From DAIQON01 sp036787835 (GTDB lineage Bacteria > Patescibacteriota > Saccharimonadia > Saccharimonadales > UBA4665), in assembly GCA_036787835.1 (NCBI GenBank), contig DAIQON010000007.1, positions 1 to 51,696 on the forward strand: a DNA stretch of 51,696 nt, written 5' to 3'. Shown one piece after another: positions 8,344 to 14,659 of this stretch; the first letter of the stretch is position 1, and each line of letters begins with the position of its first letter. The position numbers were made by a program, and so were the translations under genes. The notes beneath the pieces were generated by a model. That model was not told the DNA's origin. It ran no database searches and worked only from the letters and a program-made list of their open reading frames with translations.

Positions 8344-8455
8344 CAGGTCGTGCGCTTCAATAGCGGCGTTTGCAAAAATAAAAAACAAAAATAAACAGCA
8401 CCCGCCGCTACGGGTGGGCGCGCACGAGAACCCCGTTAAAACTAACGGGGTTTTT
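8344..8455 (+). ncRNA. Candidate structured small RNA
   Basis: About 110 nt bounded by a promoter and an intrinsic terminator. TCGTGCGC (8348-8355) pairs perfectly with GCGCACGA (8420-8427), and inside it TAGCGGCG (8361-8368) pairs perfectly with CGCCGCTA (8403-8410). These two nested 8-bp GC-rich stems enclose a nearly pure A loop (about 8373-8396). An alternative hairpin CACCCG/CGGGTG (8399-8416) competes with the inner stem. It does not contain the landmarks of SRP RNA, RNase P RNA or tmRNA. The unit sits between ligA and tRNA-Ala. Identity unknown. Confidence 0.5.
8429..8455 (+). terminator. Intrinsic terminator
   Basis: AACCCCGTTA and TAACGGGGTT form a 10-bp stem around loop AAAC, followed by a short T run. 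It ends the candidate small RNA and possibly ligA read-through. Confidence 0.88.
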
Positions 8456-8467
8456 AGTATCTATTTA

Positions 8468-8496
8468 TTCACGTACAACAAAATATTTGCTACACT
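8468..8496 (+). promoter_or_regulatory. Promoter of tRNA-Ala
   Basis: TTCACG (8468-8473), a 17-nt spacer and TACACT (8491-8496) with extended -10 TGC. The tRNA begins 14 nt downstream, the same distance as for tRNA-Cys. Confidence 0.6.
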
Positions 8497-8510
8497 TTGA
8501 CAGTATTTGT

Positions 8511-8584
8511 GGGGCATTGGCGAAGTTGGTTATCGCGCATCAATGGCATTGATGAGATCATCGGTTCGAATCCGATATGCTCCA
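8511..8584 (+). tRNA. tRNA-Ala (GGC)
   Basis: The acceptor GGGGCAT (8511-8517) pairs with ATGCTCC (8577-8583), including the G3-U70 wobble that marks alanine tRNAs. The anticodon stem CATCA/TGATG holds loop ATGGCAT, anticodon GGC. The T-loop is GGTTCGAATCC. CCA is encoded at 8585-8587. Confidence 0.93.
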
Positions 8585-8634
8585 CCAAACTACAATGATG
8601 TTTAAGAATGACTAAGAATTAAGAAGAAAGCTGC

Positions 8635-9174
8635 TCAAGAAGTGTGCGATATCGGAGCAGTTCTGGCTTCATATAATGCACGTGGGCCATCAGTGACTAA
8701 TACCAAGTCCTCTGCAAGCACTCTTACGAGCGCCTCTCTATCACCTGTCACGGCTCTGAGATGATGGTATGTATCAGCAACGGTAGTTTCTGTATCGCTA
8801 AACTCGGCTCCAAGTGTGTATTCAGTTACCAGACTTGAATAAATGTCTTCTCCTGGCCTTGGCGCCACTACTAGACACAGTGCATAAGTATCGCTCTCGT
8901 CTTCCGTTACTCTCAAGCGAATGTCGTATACATCTACCAATCCAGCACAAAGAGGTAGCTGTTCGCTCTCGTCCTCGCTTCGTTCCAGAGGCAATTGACC
9001 ATTGGTTCGTTTTAGAGCTAGCTCTAGCGCTTCTTTTAACATACGCTCGTGTTCATCTATCAGCTCTTGGCGGGCCTGAACTCTGTCCGGGAAATAATCA
9101 TCTAGCCTCCCTGAAGGAAGAACGAGCGGTAAAACTCTTTGAGGCTCCCCGACGCCTTCTGGTCCCATAGTCAT
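8635..9174 (-). CDS. Hypothetical acidic protein, 179 aa
   Basis: Not recognised. It is a 179-residue acidic protein without membrane segments. Residues 28-55 (DRVQARQELIDEHERMLKEALELALKR) should form a charged helix, possibly a coiled coil, followed by a beta-rich part (GLVDVYDIRLRVTEDESDTYALCLVVAP) and a C-terminal helical end. I chose this strand because a leaderless-type promoter (TTGCTA, 16 nt, GATACT, then 6 nt to the ATG) precedes it. The plus-strand frame at 8814-9170 is its shadow. Confidence 0.6.
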   Translation of the reverse strand: MTMGPEGVGEPQRVLPLVLPSGRLDDYFPDRVQARQELIDEHERMLKEALELALKRTNGQLPLERSEDESEQLPLCAGLVDVYDIRLRVTEDESDTYALCLVVAPRPGEDIYSSLVTEYTLGAEFSDTETTVADTYHHLRAVTGDREALVRVLAEDLVLVTDGPRALYEARTAPISHTS

Positions 9175-9180
9175 AAATCT

Positions 9181-9208
9181 AGTATCTCAAAAGAGCTAAA
9201 AATAGCAA
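9181..9208 (-). promoter_or_regulatory. Promoter of the 9174 gene (leaderless type)
   Basis: Read on the minus strand: TTGCTA (9208-9203), a 16-nt spacer and GATACT (9186-9181), then 6 nt to the ATG. It faces away from the promoter at 9300-9328. Confidence 0.45.
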
Positions 9209-9299
9209 CCATAGTTTTATTGAGCTATGAGTCGAACACGGCAACTCTGCTCACCCTCATTGTGGTTACTTCCACCAAACACAAATGGAGTCTAGTTAA

Positions 9300-9328
9300 T
9301 TGACATTAAGTAAAATGTACAGTATAAA
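9300..9328 (+). promoter_or_regulatory. Consensus promoter of the 9336 gene (leaderless type)
   Basis: A perfect TTGACA (9300-9305), an optimal 17-nt spacer and TATAAA (9323-9328). The ATG follows after 7 nt, exactly where transcription is expected to begin. This is the clearest leaderless arrangement in the window. Confidence 0.75.
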
Positions 9329-9335
9329 ATAGTCT

Positions 9336-9824
9336 ATGACTTATTACGATCGATTTAATTTTAATACTGATCCTGGCACTGACCCTATAAAGCAGCGAAT
9401 AAATGCTCTATTAGATAAAATAAAGCAGTTTACCCCAGACGATCTTGACAATGTACCAGTCCCAGACGGGGCCGATGGGCCCGTAATTGAACTTTCATGG
9501 GTTAAAGTACCAGATCCACGACCTCGATTAGAGGAACCACGAGAGATCGAAGTCTTGCCAATTCTGCCTGTTGAGCCAGTAAGTGACGATGGCGGACTCT
9601 CATCAGAGCTTAGTGTCAGCAACCTTATGCTAATGGGCAAATTACCTTCAGGCGGAGAAGAACTACTAGGCTATATGTTTATTCCTCATGAGAAGTTTCA
9701 TCTAGAACCAGTGCTTATAGTAAATATGGGTGAGGCTAGCCGCGCCTACAATGTTGACTGGCAAAGTGCCGATGCTGAACTATGGTTGACCATTGCTGAA
9801 GCGGCCCTAGAAGCACAACCATAA
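9336..9824 (+). CDS. Hypothetical protein, 162 aa
   Basis: Unrecognised acidic protein of 162 residues. Residues 38-95 are rich in Pro, Asp and Glu (PDDLDNVPVPDGADG and PDPRPRLEEPREIE) and are probably extended or disordered; residues 97-162 look like a small alpha/beta domain (LMLMGKLPSGGEELLGYMFI and a C-terminal helix). There is no signal or membrane segment. A consensus promoter places the transcription start at the ATG, and no Shine-Dalgarno sequence is present. It precedes the hydrolase-MurF operon but has a separate promoter. Confidence 0.6.
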   Translation: MTYYDRFNFNTDPGTDPIKQRINALLDKIKQFTPDDLDNVPVPDGADGPVIELSWVKVPDPRPRLEEPREIEVLPILPVEPVSDDGGLSSELSVSNLMLMGKLPSGGEELLGYMFIPHEKFHLEPVLIVNMGEASRAYNVDWQSADAELWLTIAEAALEAQP

Positions 9825-9856
9825 GCCTTGTCTAGCGTAAAAATTCTTAGCTAAAG

Positions 9857-9862
9857 TATAAT
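9857..9862 (+). promoter_or_regulatory. -10 box of the 9869 gene (leaderless type)
   Basis: Consensus TATAAT, 6 nt before the ATG. A -35 box is unclear: TAGCGT gives an 18-nt spacer. No ribosome binding site is present. Confidence 0.5.
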
Positions 9863-9868
9863 AGCTTT

Positions 9869-10624
9869 ATGCAAGTAATAATCGACGGCCTGCTAATTAA
9901 TTATCAAAAAGAAGGCAGCGGTAAAACTCTACTACTCCTCCATGGCTGGAACGATAACTCGATTGGACTAGCTGACCTACGAAAATCTCTAGCCAAGGAC
10001 TACTGTGTAATAACTCCGGATCTACCTGGATTCGGTGCCAGCGATGCCCCTAAAAAAGATTGGGGACTAGAAGACTATGCTCAGTTTATTAAAAAGTTTG
10101 TCGCTAAGGTGGGCTCCGGAACGCTATACGCCGGGATCGGTCATAGTAACGGCGCAGCCATCTTAATTAAATCAGTCTCAGAAGGTCTAATAACCCCAGA
10201 AAAACTAATACTACTTGGCGCAGCAGGGATAAGGCAGACCCAAAAAGGCAAAATGACGACAATTAAGCTGACAACTAAAGCCGGTAAGATTATTCTCTCG
10301 CCACTGCCTAGGAAATATAAACAGAAGATACGAAGACGACTATATAGCCAAATTGGCTCCGATCTATTAGTTGCCGAACATTTGACCGGCACTTTTAAAA
10401 AAATAGTCTCCGAAGACCTACAGTCTCAAGCAAAAAAAATAGACATTCCGACGCTACTTATGTATGGGGAAGAAGATAATCAGACGCCAGTAGTCTACGG
10501 TGAGCTATACCACCAGCTAATAAATGGTTCAACCCTTGAGGTGATAACTGATGCTGGACATTTTGTTCATCTCGACAAGCCGAAAGTCGTAGTAAACTTA
10601 ATCATAGGTTACCTTAAGCAATAA
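9869..10624 (+). CDS. Alpha/beta hydrolase
   Basis: A 251-residue alpha/beta-hydrolase fold enzyme. The oxyanion-hole segment LLLHGWNDN (22-30) is followed by the nucleophile elbow GHSNG with Ser93, an acid near EEDN (201-204; probably D203) and His231 in DAGHFVHLD. The length is typical for small esterases and C-C hydrolases, and the substrate cannot be told from sequence. A basic segment (KMTTIKLTTKAGKI...RKYKQKIRRR, about 128-157) lies in the lid region. It is followed after 2 nt by the MurF-like gene, so the two are cotranscribed, suggesting a cell-envelope role. Confidence 0.85.
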   Translation: MQVIIDGLLINYQKEGSGKTLLLLHGWNDNSIGLADLRKSLAKDYCVITPDLPGFGASDAPKKDWGLEDYAQFIKKFVAKVGSGTLYAGIGHSNGAAILIKSVSEGLITPEKLILLGAAGIRQTQKGKMTTIKLTTKAGKIILSPLPRKYKQKIRRRLYSQIGSDLLVAEHLTGTFKKIVSEDLQSQAKKIDIPTLLMYGEEDNQTPVVYGELYHQLINGSTLEVITDAGHFVHLDKPKVVVNLIIGYLKQ

Positions 10625-10626
10625 TA

Positions 10627-12075
10627 ATGAATAGTCTTTTTCGCTCAATTAAAACCATATATTCTCCGGCTTTCCCGAAGCTAATTATCTATATGCTTCA
10701 ATCGGTTGAATATCAGGTCTGGCCGTACTTAAAGTGGTTTTGGCGGACTCAGGATTTCTCAACAGTTAGGCAGCGTAAAGAGCTAGATAAAACAAGGGCC
10801 GCGAAACTACTGCTAGATACTCTGAACATCGGGATTATGGTTGAGATTCTAATAGGTTTGCTACTCATCGTGCTCAATCTAACTAATCACTTAGCCGGAG
10901 GCCTACTTTTTGGACTTGCGCTTATCCTAATTGCTCCGATAATCTGGGCACATTTAATCTGTATACCGCTAGTTGCTGGACGGCTATTAATTAGTGGCCC
11001 GAGAGAAAGAAAATTAATCAGGCGCTCAAAGCAAATCTTTGTAGGTCACCAAGGTCTCAAGATTGCTGTGGCTGGTAGTTACGGCAAAACCAGCATGAAG
11101 GAGTTACTTAGGATTGTACTGAGCGAAGGCAAGAACGTAGCAGCCACACCAGCAAACAAGAATGTTGCCAGCTCACATGCAGTATTTGCCAAGAAACTAA
11201 CAGGCAAAGAAGATATTCTGATCATTGAATTCGGCGAGGGAGAACCAGGAGACGTCGAACGATTTACGTCTACCATAAAGCCAGATGTCGCCTTAATTAC
11301 TGGTCTTTCACCAGCTCATCTAGACAAATATAAGACGATAGAAGCGGCTGGCAAGGACATATTTAGCCTATATGGTAGTCTGCCGGTAGAAAAAATATAT
11401 GTAAACAGTGAATCAAAAGCTGCTGACGCCTTTATAAAGCCGGGATATCAAACATATAACCGTCACGGCGCTCTAGGCTGGAAAGTCGAAGCCGTCACCA
11501 GTAATCTTGAAGGGCTGTCATTTAAGCTCGTTAAAAACGACAAAAAAATTAATATTAAATCAACCCTACTTGGACGTCATGAAATAGGCCCAATATCTAT
11601 TGTGGCAGCCATAGCTATGGAGCTTGGCTTAAACGAAAAACAAGTCAAAGACGGCATCCTGAAGGCTAAAGCTTATGAGCATCGAATGCAGCCATACGTA
11701 CTAAACCACGCTCACATAATTGACGATACATATAATGGCAACATTGAAGGAATTAGGGCTGGGACTGAACTTCTCTATGAACTCAAGGCTAATAATAAGA
11801 TCTACGTTTCGCCTGGACTAGTTGATCAAGGCAAGGAGGATGAGGCCGTCCATAGGCTTATGGGAGAGCTTATTGCCGATGCAAAGCCAGATAAAGTAGT
11901 GCTTATGAAAAACTCAGCAACAAAATATATTGAAGCTGGGCTAAAGAAGAAAAACTATTCCGGGCAGTTAATAATCGAAACAAATCCGCTAGATTTTTAC
12001 ACCAACCTCAAGAATTTTGTGGCTAGTGGTGACATTGTGTTGATGCAGAATGACTGGACAGATAACTACGCCTAA
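10627..12075 (+). CDS. MurF-like Mur ligase with N-terminal membrane segment
   Basis: A 482-residue Mur ligase. The ATP-binding loop is AGSYGKTSMKE (149-159), followed by the Mur central-domain signature (ATPANKN, IIEFGEGEPGD) and a C-terminal ligase domain with DDTYNGNIEGIRAG, typical of MurF, which joins D-Ala-D-Ala to the UDP-MurNAc-tripeptide. The usual N-terminal UDP-binding domain is not seen. Residues 1-140 instead hold two or three hydrophobic helices (about 65-86, 92-118), which would tether the enzyme to the membrane. ddl lies directly downstream. A role as MurF is likely; another amide ligase acting on envelope precursors is possible. Confidence 0.82.
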   Translation: MNSLFRSIKTIYSPAFPKLIIYMLQSVEYQVWPYLKWFWRTQDFSTVRQRKELDKTRAAKLLLDTLNIGIMVEILIGLLLIVLNLTNHLAGGLLFGLALILIAPIIWAHLICIPLVAGRLLISGPRERKLIRRSKQIFVGHQGLKIAVAGSYGKTSMKELLRIVLSEGKNVAATPANKNVASSHAVFAKKLTGKEDILIIEFGEGEPGDVERFTSTIKPDVALITGLSPAHLDKYKTIEAAGKDIFSLYGSLPVEKIYVNSESKAADAFIKPGYQTYNRHGALGWKVEAVTSNLEGLSFKLVKNDKKINIKSTLLGRHEIGPISIVAAIAMELGLNEKQVKDGILKAKAYEHRMQPYVLNHAHIIDDTYNGNIEGIRAGTELLYELKANNKIYVSPGLVDQGKEDEAVHRLMGELIADAKPDKVVLMKNSATKYIEAGLKKKNYSGQLIIETNPLDFYTNLKNFVASGDIVLMQNDWTDNYA

Positions 12076-12078
12076 CAA

Positions 12079-12107
12079 TTGCCTAAATCTTCTCTCGGAC
12101 ATATACT
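12079..12107 (+). promoter_or_regulatory. Promoter of ddl (leaderless type)
   Basis: TTGCCT (12079-12084), a 17-nt spacer and TATACT (12102-12107), with the ATG 8 nt later and no Shine-Dalgarno sequence. Confidence 0.6.
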
Positions 12108-12115
12108 TTAGCTAA

Positions 12116-13282
12116 ATGGAAACAATAGCAGTAATCTTTGGTGGGCGATCAGCCGAACACGACGTCTCTATCATTACCGGCTTAGCATCAATAATAAAGC
12201 CACTTGAGCTGACCAGAAAATATAAGGTTGAGCCAATATATATTGCTAAAGACGGGGCCTGGTATAGTGATCCGAAACTTAAACAAATTGAGCGCTTCAC
12301 CAAACACGACATTAGCGACCTACTGAGAAAACTAAAACCAATTAGCCTGCAGCTAGATGGTGGACTAAAAATAGTGAAGTCGACCGGTATCGGTAGCCGC
12401 AAACATAAAATCAAGATAGATTTAGTCTTTCCGGCAATGCATGGAACTTATGGTGAAGATGGCAGCCTGATGGGGCTTTTAGATATGTGCGGTATTCCTT
12501 ACGTGGGTTGTGGTGTAGCAGCCAGCGCCATAGCGATGGATAAGCTACTGTCCAAGCAATTGGCAAAAGCCAATGATGTAGACATTACAAAATTTGTTAG
12601 TACCACCAAAACTGAAATTGACGCTAGCCAAGCCGAAGTCGTTAAAAGGGTTAAAGCTGAGCTAAACTACCCAGTCTTTATTAAGCCAACACATCTCGGA
12701 TCGAGCATCGGAATCACCAGAGCAGCTAATGATCAAGAGTTAAAGAACGGACTCGAGGTTGCCGCTCACTATGACCGTGACGTTATTATTGAAGAAGAGG
12801 TTGCTAACCTAGTCGAGGTTACCCTGCCAATAATGGGCAATGAAAAACCAGTGCCGTCTCTACTTGAGCAGCCACAACTTAAAGCCGAAGACTTCTTTGA
12901 CTTTGAAACCAAGTACTTACAAGGCGGTAAAAAAGGCAAAGGTAAATCTGGACCTAAAGGCTCACAGGGCTACAGTACTATACCGGCAAATATAGACAAA
13001 GATATATATGCTAAAGCCGAAGCCACTGGCTTAAAGATATATAAGTGTTTCGGACTGAGTGGTATAGCCAGGGTCGACATGCTGATCGACACTAAGAGTA
13101 GAAAAGTTTACTTTAATGAGATCAATCCACTACCTGGGGGACTCTACTCGCATAACTGGAATAAAGCTGGCATTAGCAATGTCGAGCTTGTTGAAAAGCT
13201 AGTTGGCTACGCAAAAGATCGATACAAGTTGCTCGAATCAATGAACACCACCTTTGATACCAGCTATCTACGACAGTTCTAG
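12116..13282 (+). CDS. ddl: D-alanine--D-alanine ligase
   Basis: Ddl makes the D-Ala-D-Ala dipeptide for peptidoglycan using ATP. The 388-residue protein begins with the family motif VIFGGRSAEHDVS (6-18), then GTYGEDGSLMGLLD, the ATP-grasp segment FIKPTHLGSSIGI, and the metal-binding C-terminus RVDMLID...FNEINPLPG. It is slightly longer than average because of a Gly/Lys-rich insertion (GGKKGKGKSGPKG, about 282-294) before the omega-loop equivalent. It follows the MurF-like gene that would use its product but has its own promoter. Confidence 0.95.
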   Translation: METIAVIFGGRSAEHDVSIITGLASIIKPLELTRKYKVEPIYIAKDGAWYSDPKLKQIERFTKHDISDLLRKLKPISLQLDGGLKIVKSTGIGSRKHKIKIDLVFPAMHGTYGEDGSLMGLLDMCGIPYVGCGVAASAIAMDKLLSKQLAKANDVDITKFVSTTKTEIDASQAEVVKRVKAELNYPVFIKPTHLGSSIGITRAANDQELKNGLEVAAHYDRDVIIEEEVANLVEVTLPIMGNEKPVPSLLEQPQLKAEDFFDFETKYLQGGKKGKGKSGPKGSQGYSTIPANIDKDIYAKAEATGLKIYKCFGLSGIARVDMLIDTKSRKVYFNEINPLPGGLYSHNWNKAGISNVELVEKLVGYAKDRYKLLESMNTTFDTSYLRQF

Positions 13283-13301
13283 CATAAGCAATACATCAAA
13301 A

Positions 13302-13330
13302 TTGACACCTGTGCTACAAAGTTATACAAT
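13302..13330 (+). promoter_or_regulatory. Promoter of the 13361 gene
   Basis: Consensus TTGACA (13302-13307), a 17-nt spacer and TACAAT (13325-13330). Unlike neighbouring promoters it has a leader of about 25 nt with an AAGGA ribosome site (13346-13350). Confidence 0.65.
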
Positions 13331-13360
13331 CTACAACAATTGTATAAGGATTTATAAAGT

Positions 13361-14521
13361 ATGCCTGAATCTCAGTTAAAACCAACTGTCAGCCCAGATC
13401 ATATTGACCCAGTCTCATATCTAAACAAGGAAGAACTTGCAAGTTACAGTGTTGCGCTTGAGCTAGCCCATTTAGCCAATCAGGCGTTTGATGTCCGTAT
13501 TAGCAGCGCGAATCAACTCTCCACACATGCGGGAATGGGCTATCCGGTCATTACCAGCAGAGCCAATAGAGACGTACCCCCCTATTTAATAGTGCATAGT
13601 ATGTTTGATGCATTGGTTACAGACGCCGTGGCACTGATGCCTACACAAGATCGATTTAAGCCGAAGGTCGAAGCTGAAACAGCAATTGCCAAAATAGCTG
13701 AGTCAGAAATTTATCTGAGCTCAGAGCAGAGAGACGGATACAATGAGTCGACCGAGATAGCTTATATGGCCAATCAGGTATTTGACGCTCGAATGCATTT
13801 TGCGAAAGAAATAGTAGCTTTTAGTAGGCGAGGATTGAATATACATGCTGCACTCGACGAAACTAGGGCTTATTATCTTGAAATTCATAACATGTTTAGA
13901 TCACTCGTCTCTGATGCAGCAGCATTGATGCCACCGATAGAAGCTTTTAGGCCTAGTTTAGACGTAAAGAAGCTAGCGGACCATGAAACTTGGGTTAAAA
14001 TGAGCCCAGAGCAACTAAAAAATGCACTCCTTATAGCTGACGATTGGGTGACAAAATTTGCTGAATTTGGCGTAGACAAAGACTCACTTCGAATAGTCAC
14101 CACTTTAAGTGAACAGGGCGAAGAAGAGTTTACCTTAGTCGATGTTGGCGATGGGATTAACTTCGGTGAAGATCACGAATGCGTCGACTCTCAGAGGACA
14201 TATGATGCAATTATGTGGGGCAAAAATAACCCTTGCTTTACAACCTCGATTGGTGGCAAAGTCTATGATGCACGTAGCGGCATGACAATATCAGTTTATG
14301 ATGCGATGATTGACGACGCAATTGTTAGAGAGTCGACAGTTCTCAGAGTCCTGCGTACCCAGTTTGACTCTTATCGTACAAAAACCCTAATGACTGGCGA
14401 GCAACAAAATTTCGGTAGAATTTCTGCCTGCACTACAAGCGGTGTGGGTGTCTATTTAAACCTTATTCATACTCAGTCAGGAGCTGTAGACCTCAGATTT
14501 AGGCCAGCAGTTAAACTTTAA
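13361..14521 (+). CDS. Hypothetical protein with two tandem 82-residue repeats
   Basis: I do not recognise this 386-residue soluble protein. Residues 20-101 and 118-199 are two copies of the same module: Y-L-x2-E at the start, then E-x-A-x2-ANQ-x-FD-x-R, and R-x3-YL-x2-H-x-MF-x2-LV-x-DA-x-ALMP-x4-F-P. The pattern is helical and keeps His, Arg and Asp in register, so each copy could contribute to a site or a dimer-like pair. Residues 215-386 are a different domain of mixed alpha/beta character. A promoter and ribosome site are clear. It lies between ddl and leuS without an obvious link to either. Confidence 0.65.
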   Translation: MPESQLKPTVSPDHIDPVSYLNKEELASYSVALELAHLANQAFDVRISSANQLSTHAGMGYPVITSRANRDVPPYLIVHSMFDALVTDAVALMPTQDRFKPKVEAETAIAKIAESEIYLSSEQRDGYNESTEIAYMANQVFDARMHFAKEIVAFSRRGLNIHAALDETRAYYLEIHNMFRSLVSDAAALMPPIEAFRPSLDVKKLADHETWVKMSPEQLKNALLIADDWVTKFAEFGVDKDSLRIVTTLSEQGEEEFTLVDVGDGINFGEDHECVDSQRTYDAIMWGKNNPCFTTSIGGKVYDARSGMTISVYDAMIDDAIVRESTVLRVLRTQFDSYRTKTLMTGEQQNFGRISACTTSGVGVYLNLIHTQSGAVDLRFRPAVKL

Positions 14522-14659
14522 AGAAGTACTTATCGGTTAAAAAGGTGTAGGTGTTATTCCTGAGGTATCTAAAAAATAGATATTCCAATCTGTTAAATAA
14601 GTCTGAAATGCGCTAAACTAAGACTAATAAACTAAGTAGAAAATAAGAGTAGATCTATT

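Noticed and set aside
8371..8396. A-rich stretch as a low-complexity repeat or CRISPR-like tract
   Set aside because: Not a repeated unit; it is the loop of the candidate small RNA. No repeat-spacer array exists in the window.
8814..9170. Plus-strand 118-aa frame opposite the 8635-9174 gene
   Set aside because: The Leu/Pro/Cys-rich translation looks like an antisense shadow, and a promoter supports the minus-strand gene.
9218..9290. tRNA-like sequence (TTCGA on the minus strand, CCACCA on the plus strand)
   Set aside because: No acceptor or T-stem pairing could be built on either strand.
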